Origin: Saturnia japonica
Taxonomy: Eukaryota > Arthropoda > Insecta > Lepidoptera > Saturniidae
Assembly: GCA_033032175.1 (NCBI GenBank)
Contig: CM065312.1
Location: 1,922,001-1,986,000 of the forward strand
Length of the DNA: 64,000 nucleotides
Reading direction: 5' to 3'
The notes under the pieces are model-generated. The model did no database searches, was not told the DNA's origin, and saw nothing but the letters and a program-made list of their open reading frames with translations. Every line of letters starts with the position of its first letter. Within the stretch, counting starts at the first letter, position 1. Shown piece by piece: positions 1-11,450 of the stretch. A program made the position numbers and the translations under genes.

Positions 1-57
1 GGTTAATTTTAGAACAATAAAGGCAAAACCAAATAGATTCAAAGATTTAGAATCAAC

Positions 58-345
58 TCATATAGTATAAAGTAAAGTCGCTATCCGCATCTGTCCAGTT
101 GTCTGTTTAATTCTTCTACACCACGCAACGGATGTATATGCGGATTTAACTATCATTTAGAAAATTTCATAAGGAAGGTTTGTATATACAATACATTCTA
201 ATTAAGTTTTTGTATAGTAGAGAAAATTCAATGATTTTAAATAAAATCGTAAAGAAAATATTTTCGGGAGCTTACATGGCTTACACTGGCTAAACCTTAT
301 TTGATAAATCAATATAATGTTCTAAAGAATTGTAGCTTTTAAAAA
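58..345 (+). repeat. Dispersed repeat family K, copy 1
   Basis: This stretch matches, as reverse complement, the stretch at 8478-8765. Shared landmarks are GGAAGGTTT, AAGTTTTTGTATAG, AGAGAAAATTCAAT, CATGGCTTACACTGG-like and TAAACCTTAT, in the same order and at similar spacing. No protein can be read from it. The family is not identified; it looks like an old, diverged non-coding transposon copy. Confidence 0.6.
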
Positions 346-2454
346 GCCTAGAAAAAAGTTTGCGATGGCATATCTATATCTCCTAAGGTTGGCTGACAGT
401 AACCATTTTTATCTTCAATATAATAATTAATAAGATTAGATTATTTGCGAAGCTATTTTTTCCATTTCATCCAGATAAAAGAATGTTACTTACGAATAAC
501 TTGAGAATTTATGTAATTAGATTAAAATTGTCTGTAACATTATATCATTGAAATTAAAACAGTAGAAGATATCACAAATTAAAAATTACGCGCAACCAAA
601 GAAATCATTTGCAGCGAAACGGTTAGCGTTTTAGGAAATTGCGCGTTGCGAGCTAAGCGCAATTTCGTAACTATTATTATCATTTCTAAAGCGATACACT
701 CTCTAAACCTATCTTACATGCTTTTTTAAACATAAATAACATCATTAACTATTATTATTATATATAAACTATTATTGATACACAAGATAACTAATGCTAA
801 GTTTCTTTATATACTAAACTTAGCGGTATGAATCTACAGCAACTGATGTAAGTACCTACAGTACAGTTGAAAAACATCGTCGAGTGTGGATGATAAATTC
901 CATAGACAGCCGACGCCATTATGCTAACAGACCTACTGAAATGCTTTTTCTCGCCTCGTTACGGACCCAATATAATAATATTTTGTCTTGTTCCTGTTTT
1001 TAGATATTATTATTGCTATTCTAATATGATTTTGCTTTGCGTTGATTAATATATTTTTATGTTTCCATGTACGTTGCTATCGGAAAAGCTGTGTACTCTT
1101 ATTATAAATATAAGGATCGGATACAACATATTCTAGAATTAAAATAATACTGGTGTTGTTGTTGGGGTAAGTAATAAATATATAATGAAATAGCGAAAGC
1201 AATGATTAGAAGTTATTGGTAACTTTCCAACGCTTACCAACAGAAAGGTAATTGAAGACAAAATCTTTTAAAGCACGTTGCCCTTGTCAACTGTTAATAA
1301 TATATTTAATGTCGAGGTGGAAGCTTCTCTTTGTTGATTAAAATATTAAGCACAAGATATATACGCAGGTTTGATGTGAAAATCGTGATCGGGTATGATG
1401 ACTAAGCCTATGTCTTTCCTCGGAAAGAGGCCTTTGCCCTGCTTGAAAGGCAGTCTGAATCACAGACACTATTTATGTTACGCTATAAGTACCTACGAGA
1501 ATGAACTCATTCGCTTTCATTATTTCTGTTGACACCGAACTAACGCTTCTCGAGACCACAATTCTTCTATAGGGTTGTCGCGTCTCCCTTGTTAGAATTT
1601 TTATTCGCACGTAGTACATACTTTTTTTGAATTCATGCATTTCTCGTACACAGGGACTACTCGTGAGTCGATGAAAAGAAAACAAAACTGTTGCTACGTA
1701 ATTTTTTTTTTTAAATAGAATTTTAGTATGAGATATTTATGTATTTGTTTTTTTTTTCAAATAACTCTCCACATTGGTGAAATAGGAATAAAAAACTATG
1801 CAGATTTACCACCCTATGTCAAACTTAATAGAGGAGTAGGTACATTATAGACGCATAGATCGTCAGTGAAAAGTAAAAATTAACAGAATATAGGTACCTA
1901 CTTTTAAAGTTTCACAAGCAAGTCTTTTAACGGGCGAGAAAGTAACTGTACGTTTAGATGCGATATAACTAACAATTGTGAATTAAAGATAACCTAATAT
2001 TATATCCAAAAATATATAATTGAAATACGGGGACATAATCCCTTCGTTTTCGTGGGGGACACGGTTATTTTAGTCAAGTGGTGATGATAATTTTAAATTT
2101 TTTATTATAGAATGAACGTTAATATTTTGCTAAAAGTTGCATTTTCGCAAAATATTACAATACGTGACAACCCTATACCAGCGTCGCATTAATCACTCGG
2201 TTGAATTCAATGATGTTCTTTCGCTAAAAGAAACGAATATGAAAATCGTATCGGGTTGTTTTTTGCGTGTATATAGTCATTTGTCATCAACAGTCATGCC
2301 GGCGGACGTACAGACAGACAAAATATTATCAGCATATCCGTTGTGAATTTGTTATTATTACTTTTTTATCGTGTTATTAATTGATTTGTTACCACGTTTC
2401 CGTCAGGGACTTTATTACTTTACACAAGAGAATTAGAACATAGACTTTCTTGGG
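346..2454. other. Gene-free AT-rich stretch
   Basis: No coding region, RNA gene or clear repeat was recognised in this 2.1-kb stretch. It has scattered poly-T/poly-A runs (about 1710 and 1750) and only short accidental open frames without family motifs. Confidence 0.5.
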
Positions 2455-2660
2455 GGATTTCTCTGTTCTTTGGGCAGTCCGACTGGTGGAATACCACCAC
2501 CCTACGGAAGACCGCAGCTAAAAAACCTTTTTTGCCAGAACCCTTGAGGTGGGGAAGTTCAAGGTCGTCGACGAGCTAAATATTACTTAATTATCCTGGC
2601 ATTACTTACATTAGGCGGGCCGTTTGTTTGTTGATCATCTTAGTTGTATGAAAAAAAAAC
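2455..2660 (-). repeat. Dispersed repeat family D, copy 1 (reverse)
   Basis: Read on the minus strand, this carries the family D landmarks in order: GGCCCGCCTAATG near 2615-2630, a region ending in AAGGGTTCTGG, then GCTGCGGTCTTCCGTAGGG and CAGTCGGACTGCCC. Other copies lie at 22866, 24445, 28448, 54961 and 58735. This motif set is common in moth and butterfly genomes as a short interspersed repeat. No protein is encoded. The family name is not certain. Confidence 0.6.
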
Positions 2661-2702
2661 TTGAGAGGTTACAGCCTATATTACATACCTCATACTGGGT
2701 CA

Positions 2703-2910
2703 AAGAGCCCATATCTAAATATATATAAAAGAAAACCCTGACTGACTGACTGACTGATCTATCAACACAGGGCTCAAACCACTGAACGGATTGGGCTGAA
2801 ATTTGGTACAGAGATAGTTATTATAAAGTAGGCATCTGCTAAGAACGGATTTTTGAAAACTCAACCATAAAGCAGTGTAACGCAGTTTCAAAATTTTGTA
2901 TGGAAAAATC
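2703..2910 (+). repeat. Dispersed repeat (ACTG-tract family)
   Basis: It starts with a short (GACT)n tract (CTGACTGACTGACTGACTG), followed by CTCAAACCACTGAACGGAT and GGGCTGAAATTTGGTA. This layout is recurrent in lepidopteran interspersed repeats related to LINE 3' ends. A single copy is seen in this window. The boundary assignments are approximate. Confidence 0.45.
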
Positions 2911-3948
2911 AATAAGTACCTAGATAAGAATCATATTTTTCAAATTTGGCGCTAGTGAAGACGCTGGGGAAACGCCAGATTATGAATCAAAAACAAAAAA
3001 AAACCACTAGATGATAGATTAAGGTTACACCAAAAGCTCATTGAATCGATTGAAAAGAACACGATAATATTCGTGGGATACTTATGATCTATATACTTAA
3101 GCTTCTTCAAGGCTTTTTTTATTTTAATGTGAGCCGGTAATATAGGCAATTAAATATACATTATCAAATAACGAGAATTCTGAAAAATTCGTCCATACAT
3201 TCCGTGATATGAAACTGGGCCATTGGATCAACATTCCAGTGGTTTAACCGTTATACCAACCCAGCTATTCTCTTCATAATCACTTTTTGTGCAAAATGAC
3301 TTCTGCCTTAAGGTGATTACTCGCACCTCGAGAGAGTAATGAAATTTTATACGTGGTATATTAATTAACTACCTGAGCCCCACGGTTTCACCCGTGTTTA
3401 TATTATCAGACAAACACCGCGCCGCCAACGCACCCGTGTAGTCTATAATAATTGTTTTTCCCGCAAGTACAAATTATTTTAAATTTTCATAATCTCCTAA
3501 AGTATGTGTCCAAATAGCATACTCTAAAGAGCAAAACTTAACTTCATAAAATTGTTTTTGTGAAGAAGTAACATCATGTCTAAAAAATAATTCAGGCTAT
3601 CTGAAAGTTGTAGACTAATTTTGTAATTTTGAGTCTGGTTATCATATACAAAAATAATTTTTGGAATCGGACTGGCAGTTCCAAAGATTAGCGTGTTAAA
3701 ACAAACAAACAAAAAAAACTTTCCCCCTATATTATATTAGTATTGGTTAGTAGAAATTCGCAACTAGTTTTTATAACGAATTAAATCCACTAAGGTACGT
3801 TTTTTAATTCATGTGTCAATTAATTGGATTTAAAAAATAGTGATATCCACCAATCCGAAATAATTGTAAAACCGAACGAGATATTAAGTTTTCATAATAT
3901 TATGTTTTTCTTAAAAAAAACTTTGAGCGTGGTAAATTGAAAATTTAT
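2911..3948. other. Gene-free stretch with repeat scraps
   Basis: No gene was recognised. A short match to the start of the element at 9624 (GAGCCCCACGGTTTCACCCG, near 3376-3395) and an RTE-like 3'-end scrap with AAACAAACAAAC near 3700 are the only repeat signals. Confidence 0.45.
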
Positions 3949-4321
3949 TAAACCCCCGACACAAGTGACCAATTCATGGAGAACATTCCAATAAGCCCAA
4001 ACACGATAACTCTGCTGTAATTTGGTGAGGAGTTAGGTATCCTACAAATTCCAGATAACGCTGCAGCATCAGGTTAAGTTCACCTCTATTTTCAACTAGA
4101 AAAGTGCTGTTAATCTTCAAACGGCTAAAAAGGTCTTCTTGAATTATAGCTAAGAATACTCTCGATCAAGTCATCTTTCAAACAAAAAAAAAATAGATCA
4201 AAATCGATTCAGCCGTTTGTGAGCTACGATGCCGCAGTCAAACACACACACACGTATACATATAGACCAATACAAACGTTAAACTTATTATAAAACCTCT
4301 CTTTTTGTCTCGGGGGTTAAA
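3949..4321. repeat. Short interspersed element with CCCCCGA termini
   Basis: The stretch begins with TTAAACCCCCGACAC and ends with GTCTCGGGGGTTAA, so its two ends are short inverted repeats about 370 bp apart. Read on the minus strand, the interior contains an (AC/TG)n run followed by a conserved-looking block, GCATCGTAGCTCACAAACGG. I know the CCCCCGA-ended repeat as widespread in Lepidoptera, but its class (MITE or LINE-derived) is not settled by the sequence. Confidence 0.5.
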
Positions 4322-5547
4322 AATCTCGAATATCATAGGCCTAAACAAGTGTTCATTCTTTGTAAGTAAGTAGTAGTGCAATATGTTACATTTTATGTAT
4401 TATGATTTCCTAAATGATGTAATGATAATAGTTATTTATCGAATATGTTGAATAATAGATAAATTATTTCAGTTAATAAATATAAAAATTTCTTTGTAGA
4501 TACTTTTAAATACCTACTACCTACACGCATATGCAATTATAGTTTTTTGGCGTAACATAACAAAAATTACTCCAAAAATTTTGTCCGCGCACCAGAAACA
4601 ATATTATGAAGTTTTCTATCATGGGTAATAATGAGAATTCATTTTGCTTATTTAAATTATGTAAAAATAATCTAACATTGTACAAATAAATATTATTTTA
4701 ATTTAATTATTTCAATTCAAAATCAAAAATAATTGTGGGCTCCTAATTTGTTTCGTACCTACTTCTGATTTCGTTCTACTAGTAATTTCGTGTATATACA
4801 AAAAAAAAAATCACATTAATGAGTTTTTTTCGAAGTCTATTTAAATTTTTTACGCTACTTTTTTATTTTGTAATTTTTAGTTTGATTTTTCATACATGCA
4901 CTAGAATTTGACAAAGGTTTTAAGATGTTTTCCCTTCGACACCACACTTGTAGCTCGTATTAATACGCCACGCGCGCCGTCATACTTACATGTATTGGTC
5001 CATATCTTGAAAACTACTGATCCAATTTTGATGAAACTTGCACTGTTCTGTAAGTTTCAATAAATGTAAGCCAATTAAAAATAGTCACAATCGCATTAAT
5101 AGTTTCGGAAAAAGTTTGGACAAACATACTTAGGTACATCATTCATTTGTTTATAAGCTTCAAATAGATTACCTATCATGTTTGAATAACCAGTTCCAAT
5201 ATTACATTACATACATAATATTAAGTGTGGAATTCATAACTCCTTTGAATAAAGTCGTTTAATTTTTTTTTTTTTAATTGTACTTTCGGGGACCACATGT
5301 GGACAGTTACCTTAACTCTTTATTAAACTGGTCAGGAAGATAATTATTGTCAATCGTGTTTGAATTCATAAGATCGATCCAATGAATAAAACTTTGTAGC
5401 GAAAGGTCAATTTAGGTGATTAAAATTGTAATTTTTTTTCTATATGAACTGTTGATATTGATGTATCAAAATGATTACTGTTAACTCTAAAATGATGTAG
5501 ATAAGGCGTTGCTACGAAAAATACCTTTACGGAAATAATATTTAGAA
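4322..5547. other. Gene-free stretch
   Basis: Strongly AT-rich with no gene recognised. Around 4985-5110 there is a block with TGAAAACTACTGATCCAATT and TTGATGAAACTTG, the style of sequence found near LINE 3' ends in insects. The remainder shows nothing. Confidence 0.45.
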
Positions 5548-5800
5548 CATAGATTAATGATTGGTTTTCGCTGTCGCTTCATCTAGATACCGTCGATGTC
5601 CTATAAAATTCGGCATTTCAAAACTACGCCGAAACGGCGTACTCGAGTCAGCGTCATACCGAAAATACTGTCACGTTGACAAGCTTCATTTCAAATAGAC
5701 ACTACGATATTAAGTTCCCGTATTCTTAGGAGCTATAGTTTGTAGGTAACGCGGTACCTATCAAGTTAAAATGCCAGCGGAAACCAATCATTAATCTATG
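5548..5800. mobile_element. MITE-like element with 26-bp terminal inverted repeats
   Basis: Left end 5548-5573 and the reverse complement of right end 5775-5800 agree at 25 of 26 positions (core GATTAATGATTGGTTT). The element is 253 bp, non-coding, and holds an internal short palindrome (TACGCC-GAAAC-GGCGTA near 5625-5641). Size, non-coding interior and near-perfect inverted termini fit a miniature inverted-repeat DNA transposon. A target-site duplication is not obvious, so the superfamily is unassigned. Confidence 0.7.
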
Positions 5801-6474
5801 ATATGGAGATATTCATTATTATGTTGTGTCCTTGCTAATTTAATTAAAACATGTTGTCAGTTGGCACTCATGGCTACATTACTATACGTCCGAGCTTCCT
5901 CGGATTTGTCCTTGATTTAAAAGCGTCCGGGAAGTGTCCGGATGAGGTTTCAGATACTTTTTAGTCCAGGAAAAATAAGTACCTAAACAAAAAATAATAA
6001 TTTTATTTGAAAATTTACGCTAATTTAATTACTGACTGTTTTTATTTTTATATATAATAACTCTTTCATTGGTCTGATGTTATAAAATTAATCAACAAGG
6101 TGTTTAAATAAATAAAAAAGTAAATAAAGATTTTTTTGTTTAAAAACAATTTTTAGTAATCCGGTGAAAAAAAAGTTAATTTATTCTAAATATTTTTTAG
6201 GTGAAAACTTCTTTAGCCGCGTTGAGCGATTTTGGTATGGGAAACACTTATAAGTTCGCGTGACCTTTGCGTCATCGATGACCTCGACATGGTCCTGACG
6301 TATTGCAATGATGCCATATTTATGGGATGTTCAGACAGTTGTAAGATTTATGTTTGATACCTACAATGAGCCTCAGCTTTTGGTGAAATAAACTCAGCAT
6401 CTTTTAGCTGGCTACTGAATTTGAATTGAAAATCTTTTACTGTTATTCCGTCTTTTTTTTCGAACTGACCATTC
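5801..6474. other. Gene-free stretch
   Basis: No gene or repeat recognised. The region is AT-rich with only short stop-interrupted frames. Confidence 0.45.
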
Positions 6475-6560
6475 CTACTGTTGGCCAGGAGGCCTTGACA
6501 GGTTCATCAAGCTTGCAGGCGAGCGCAGAAGGCACTCAGCCGAGTAATTCCCCCTAAATG
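6475..6560 (-). repeat. Dispersed repeat family F fragment (reverse)
   Basis: The minus strand reads CGGCTGAGTGCCTT followed by a C-rich stretch and ends in GGCCAACAGTAGG. This parallels 14608-14711, where the same order of motifs occurs on the plus strand. Short truncated copy. Confidence 0.45.
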
Positions 6561-7194
6561 TCCGTTGATTTAGGTAATGGCAACTCTACTCATTACCCTC
6601 TTCACTTTACGTAGAATATCATATAATCAAACCAACCACCTATTAGTTATTTAATACAGAAAATCGTATGAAGTGACATGTTTATCTTATTGGGGGTATG
6701 TAAATAAATCATTGGAAATAAATAAACAAATGATAGTGGACGTTTAGTGGAACATGAATTATGTCTTATGATTAAAGCCTACCGTCTTGGATTCCTTGCG
6801 AACCAGATTCCACACGAAATAAATACAGTCTAACAAACATATCTATCTATCAACCGGGTAGGTACATGATTATTATTAAACTATTCTTTTCTTCCTTTCA
6901 TTTTTGTACATTTTAAGTATTGCCTTTCTTTTTTGTAATCATACTTAGATGAATACACACCGTAATCCGTCATCATATACTTAGATTATATATAACAGAA
7001 CAATTTATTACAATTACTAAGCACTGAATAATATCAAAATAATCTCAACAATGAAGTTCTTCGTTTACAAAAGCTCAGCTGTTTTAATAGATCGTATCTA
7101 TTAATTATACCTAACCTAAAAAAACAAGAAGGATTTTTGATTCATTTTGATTGGATTTATGAGATTGTGTCGCAAAAGTCATAAACAGAATAAT
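6561..7194. other. Gene-free stretch
   Basis: Nothing recognised on either strand. Confidence 0.45.
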
Positions 7195-7475
7195 TTCAAT
7201 GAGACGCCCAAGACAACCTCACCTGCAAGTGGTGCATCCTGCTGAGTAACGGACGAGAAAATGGCTACAGCAAGCAGAGCTGTTTTGCCCGACTGGGTCG
7301 CGACCATCATGTATGTGTGAAAAGTCCATCATAGTGATTTGCTTTTGCGTGTCGCGTTTCGGGATCAGCCTGTGCGTATCCAGTTAAATTATTGCAGGCC
7401 GGCAGGACAGCGGCAACCGTCGATGGATTACGATTTCTTGGTGGTCGACTTTGTATTAGGATTGTACTGTGTTTG
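7195..7475 (+). repeat. Dispersed repeat family C, copy 1
   Basis: Shares with 61873-62180 a long ordered series of blocks: AACCTCACCTGCA, TGGTGCATCCTGCTGAGTAA, GTTTCGGGATCAGCCTG, TTAAATTATTGCAGGC and GGTGGTCG. A more diverged copy is at 53690 and a fragment at 59383. It is non-coding in all frames, and all copies here lie in the same orientation. Family unidentified, probably a non-autonomous transposon. Confidence 0.65.
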
Positions 7476-7740
7476 TTACAATAAATAAAAATTCCGATGG
7501 GTAGCCCGAAATAGAAATTCTGCATTTTTGTCTTTACTTACAGACTTACCAGATAGTCATAAATACCTAGATCGAATTAAAATTTCATAAAAATGAAAAT
7601 CTCTTTTTACACTATATATATATTTTAATTTTGAAGTAATGCCCAATTGAAGCAGTTTTGAAGCGAAGCAATGACGACTCAGTAGTACCATGTATGAACA
7701 ACGTGTCGGTGGACTTGGGTTTGATGCCTTACAATAACCC

Positions 7741-7930
7741 TGAACTTTCTATGAAGAAAACATCATGATGAAACCATAGCATGGTGGTTGGGTATTTTGG
7801 GTTGCAGATGAAAATCTGTCACTAAGCACCTATAGTTAGTTTCCGGTAGCTGCACTTGAAGCCAGTCCTTCACTAGGTTTAGCGTGATACCATCTTGAGC
7901 CACATCATAACTTAACATCAGGTGATATTT
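7741..7930 (+). mobile_element. tRNA-derived SINE family B, 5'-truncated copy
   Basis: Contains the body and 3' tail of the SINE that is most complete at 31340-31655, in the opposite orientation: GATGAAACCATAGCATGGTGG, CTGTCACTAAGCACCTA, GCAGCTGC-like GTAGCTGCACTTGA, TTAGCGTGATACCATCTTG and ACATCAGGTGAT. The tRNA-like head with its A and B boxes is missing. Confidence 0.65.
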
Positions 7931-8477
7931 TATCCGAAAACAACAAACTGATCTGAACGATTTTTATTATTAAATAAAATTAATAATTTCAACAAATAAA
8001 TGTGTACACATCACTAATAATATCACAGTAAGCTTGCAGAACTGTATCTCCATTTGGATCGGGTTCTCAATAAACGTTTCGTTTCGACATCGGGATAATT
8101 ATTTACCGTCGAATTGGCGCAATTATTGATGACTTTATACTGTTCGACATGTGTTCAACTTGTTCAATTTACAAGTCGAAAAATGTTTAGGTGTTACTCG
8201 GTCGGCCCCATCGAATTTACAGATAGTAAGATATGATTTTTATATACAATATAAAGAATAAATTTACAAAAATCTTTTTATAATTTGAATACTTTTTTAA
8301 GTTTTTGATTTTATTGTTAGTTCTCAGCCCCTCTAGAAAAGTACACTCATTTGTAGCCAAGATTGTTGCTCGGGTTTAGTCCTCTAATAATATAAATGAA
8401 TATAATTCTCTGTCCTCAACTAAGAATATTTTAAACATTTTATTTGTATTTTTTCTTTGTTTCTCTGTTAATATATC
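7931..8477. other. Gene-free stretch
   Basis: No coding region, RNA gene or repeat recognised. Confidence 0.45.
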
Positions 8478-8765
8478 TGCTATAATTCTTTGGAATATTA
8501 TTTTGATGTATCTCATAAGGTTTAACCAGCGCAAGCCATGCAAACACCCGAGAATAATTTTTTGACGACTTAATTACTAATAATTGAATTTTCTCTGCTA
8601 TACAAAAACTTACTTGGAATGTATCTAGTGTATAAACCTTCCGTAGAAAACTATTTAAATGTTAATGAAAATCACATTAAAATCTGTTGCGTAGTTTAAA
8701 TGATCTAAGTGTACACATGGACAGACAGCGGGAAGCGACTTCATTTTACAATATGTATAGTATAA
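8478..8765 (-). repeat. Dispersed repeat family K, copy 2 (inverted to copy 1)
   Basis: Reverse-complement homologue of 58-345. The minus strand reads GGAAGGTTTATACACTAG, AAGTTTTTGTATAGCAG, GAGAAAATTCAATTATTAG and TAAACCTTATGAGATAC in the same order as copy 1. The two copies are diverged and about 8.1 kb apart. Confidence 0.6.
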
Positions 8766-9623
8766 ACATATTGTATATTGTAAGAAATTTTGATCGAACC
8801 CAGTTGTATAATATTTACATAATAAAATATAAAAATTACATTGACATTGGTTAAGTAGGTAGGTAGTATGATATTTGATCTAACATGGACAAACATCATT
8901 GAAAATTATATGATAACTGTAATGTTTGTATGCGTACAACAAGCTCGTGCAATTATCTGTACACGTCCATTCTCGCCAACGGCTCTCGTGCAACTGAGAC
9001 TGACACGGTGCGCTCGAGACAGTGTATATTAACTATACTGTGTATGTGTGTGTCTCAATGTAGGTATGCTTATATATATAGTATAAATATATACATTACA
9101 TTATATACATTTAGGTATATTATACTTCCAGATATACTACAATAACTGTTCTTCACGACTTCATTCACGTTATATTTCCAATCCGATCCTTATTTTATTA
9201 TTTATATATTAGTTTATTTTCATAACCTTTTTGAATAAACGTGCTATCAAATGCAAAATAAATTTCTCAAATCGGACTAGTAAGTACAGAGATTAGCGCA
9301 TCCAAACAAACAAACTCCTGATCACCTAACATTCGTATCGATGTAGATTTTCCTTTTTTCATGTAATAACGCTTTCTAGACCGTTAAATATAGATAAATA
9401 AGTGGGTTATTTCACGCGGCCGGATATGTATACACAATTTGTAAATTCTAAACAACAAATAGGTAGGTGCGTTCACATGCAATGCAATGTCTACGTAACG
9501 TACGTAAGAAGTTATGCGCGCCGCGTCGCGTCTCTATCCGCATGGCTAAACACCCATAAATATTAAACTGGCAATAGATAGCCTCACTTATAGGGTTGCC
9601 ATAATAAAATACATTAATATTAT
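8766..9623. other. Gene-free stretch
   Basis: AT-rich with TATA runs at 9070-9130. A scrap of the AAACAAACAAAC-type LINE 3' end is near 9300. No gene supported; an open frame at 8930-9145 has no family signature. Confidence 0.4.
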
Positions 9624-10091
9624 TTACTAACTGTGCCCCACGGTTTCATCCGGGTGTTAAATTTATTCAATTATTGTGATATGCACCCATGCAACCGTTT
9701 TCTGAATTTCCTAACTTGCTAACATGCTTAGATTACTTCACGTTCACGGTTACTGCTCCATCTCTTAAGGTCCTAGCATGCTGTTATAATATAATCTGCA
9801 ACCTTCCTCAATAAATCTATATCCAAATTATAAAGAGGAAACATTTCTTTTCTGTTTGTAATGGATAAACTCAAAAACTACTGGGCCGATTTTAAAAATT
9901 CTTAAACCAATATAAATCATTATCATGTATCAGCGAGTAACATAGAATACATTACAATTTGAAAATTATATTTATTCCTCATAAAAATATCGATAGTTTT
10001 AGACAAAGTATAAAAATTGCCTACACAGGTGCGTTGGCAAGGTTTGTTGTATAAAATTAACACGAATGAAACAGTGGGGCACAGTTAGTAA
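9624..10091. mobile_element. Inverted-repeat-bounded element, about 470 bp
   Basis: Left end 9624-9641 (TTACTAACTGTGCCCCAC) is matched exactly by the reverse complement of 10074-10091. The inverted similarity continues inward with mismatches for about 20 more bases (GTTTCATCCG.. against GTTTCATTCG..). Both ends are flanked by AATATTA-like sequence, a possible AT-rich target duplication. It is non-coding. The termini resemble the CCCCACGGTTTCACCCG motif at 3376. A MITE or a fold-back of two half copies are both possible. Confidence 0.55.
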
Positions 10092-10096
10092 TATTA

Positions 10097-10310
10097 TAAA
10101 AGTGAAAGTTTCTACGTTTGGTAGTTTGGATGTTTGTTACACAACTACGCAAAAACACCTAAACGAATTTGAATGAAATTTGACACACAGATAGTATATA
10201 ATCTGGATTAATACATAGGATAGTTTTTAAGACACTAAATAGGTAGTATATTTTCATTCCGAAACCCAATTCTGAATCTGCAGACGTAGTCGCGGGCAGG
10301 AGCTTTTTAA
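10097..10310 (+). repeat. LINE-3'-end-like dispersed repeat
   Basis: Contains GTGAAAGTTTCTACGTTTGG, CGCAAAAACACCTAAACG, ATGAAATTTGACACACAGAT and ends with GTCGCGGGCAGGAGCTTTT. This ordered set is common to a lepidopteran repeat whose copies end in a CGCGGGCA..AGCT motif. Non-coding here. Confidence 0.5.
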
Positions 10311-10934
10311 TAATAATTATTAGTATAAATAGGAATTATTTTTTGCGAAGTGCCAGAACCTTGCCTAATGGTAAATACAGTGTAATCTGAAACCAGTTGT
10401 GACCACAGAGAGACCAACTGCCCATCGCCAGTTCCTGCTGTCATGTCATTCCGAAATGCGACGCGCATATGCGAATCACTATGCATTGTAACACGCTAAG
10501 CCTAGAGGAACTCGGAGATGGAATTTCAATTTGAGGGCATTAGCTAACCAGACGAGTATCATGAAATACTATACCACTATGTTACGCTATATAATATTTA
10601 TATTATGTGACAACACTATTGACCTATACGTAATCTTACCAATCGTGAAAAGTTTTTGCGAGCAAACAACATTGCGTTTAATTATTTGTATGTCGCCGTT
10701 CGTGTCGAATGCGGTGCGTTAGTATGTCTACTAATATTGGTTACACTCCAAAATTTTATATAAATTCCTACTAACCTACATTTAAATACCACTTGTAGAA
10801 GCAATGATAGAGCTGTCCTATAAAATCTTTCATGTTCTAAGCATTACATTAAATAAAAATATCCTTTATTTACTACTACAATTAACTTACCTACACAATA
10901 AATTTTCCCACGTTAAACAATGTCAATTGGATAT
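10311..10934. other. Gene-free stretch
   Basis: No gene recognised. The frame at 10531-10722 is short, AT-driven and without motifs. Confidence 0.4.
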
Positions 10935-11195
10935 TTATAATATAGTAGTCGCCTCTGTGGCGTAGGCCTCTCCTAAACCTTTCCATAGTTGTCTTTCTCG
11001 TGCCTTTTGCATCCAATGAGGTCCACATCTGTGACAGAAAATGTCTCTCCATCTTTTACTTGGTCTCCCTTTTCTCCTTTTTTCGTCCCTTGGTACCCAT
11101 TCTGTTAAACGTTTTGCCCACCTATTATTATTCATCCTACAAATATGTCCTGCCCAGTCCCATTTGAGTATTCTAATTCTTCCCCGTAAATACAT
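10935..11195 (-). pseudogene. RTE-like LINE ORF, C-terminal fragment
   Basis: The 86-residue minus-strand frame reads like the last part of the reverse-transcriptase polyprotein of an RTE-type non-LTR retrotransposon. Landmarks are KWDWAGHICRM at residues 11-21, NRWAKRLTEW at 25-34, the basic linker KGRPSKRWRD at 42-51, and LWKGLGEAY at 71-79, in family order. In intact elements this tail follows the polymerase domain. The catalytic part is absent and nothing upstream continues it, so it is a 5'-truncated dead copy, as is usual for LINE insertions. Assignment to RTE rather than a neighbouring clade rests on the WAGH..GRP..RW..LW pattern. Confidence 0.75.
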
Positions 11196-11267
11196 TACTT
11201 TTGTTTTTCTTCTAATATTATTGTTATAAATGTTATCTGATAGCTTTATTACTACTACATTAATCCA

Positions 11268-11335
11268 GAACCAAGGTGAAGCTGTGAAAGCCGTCTAAGG
11301 CTCTCTAGGGCTAATAAACCCAGAGTTTTATTGAC
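11268..11335 (+). repeat. Dispersed repeat family F fragment
   Basis: Reads GGTGAAGCTGTGAAAGCCGT, then AGGCTCTCTAGGGCTAA, parallel to 14641-14711 and 20857-20910. Confidence 0.45.
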
Positions 11336-11344
11336 TAGTTTTTA

Positions 11345-11450
11345 TTCTTATGTTAGGGGGCGTTCAAGTATTCCGTAACGAAATTTTTGAAGATTTTTGT
11401 CCCTCTCTCCTCCCCATGTAACGCGACGTAACATTTTCTGTATACAACAT
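11345..11450 (+). repeat. Arthropod-type interspersed repeat fragment
   Basis: GGGGCGTTCAAGTATTCCGT, then GAAATTTTTGAAGATTTTTG, a CTCTCTCCTCCCC tract and TGTAACGCGACGTAACA. I recognise this arrangement (ATTNCGTAACG.., a C-rich run, then TAACGCG) as a recurrent insect genomic repeat. No coding potential. Class not assigned. Confidence 0.4.
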
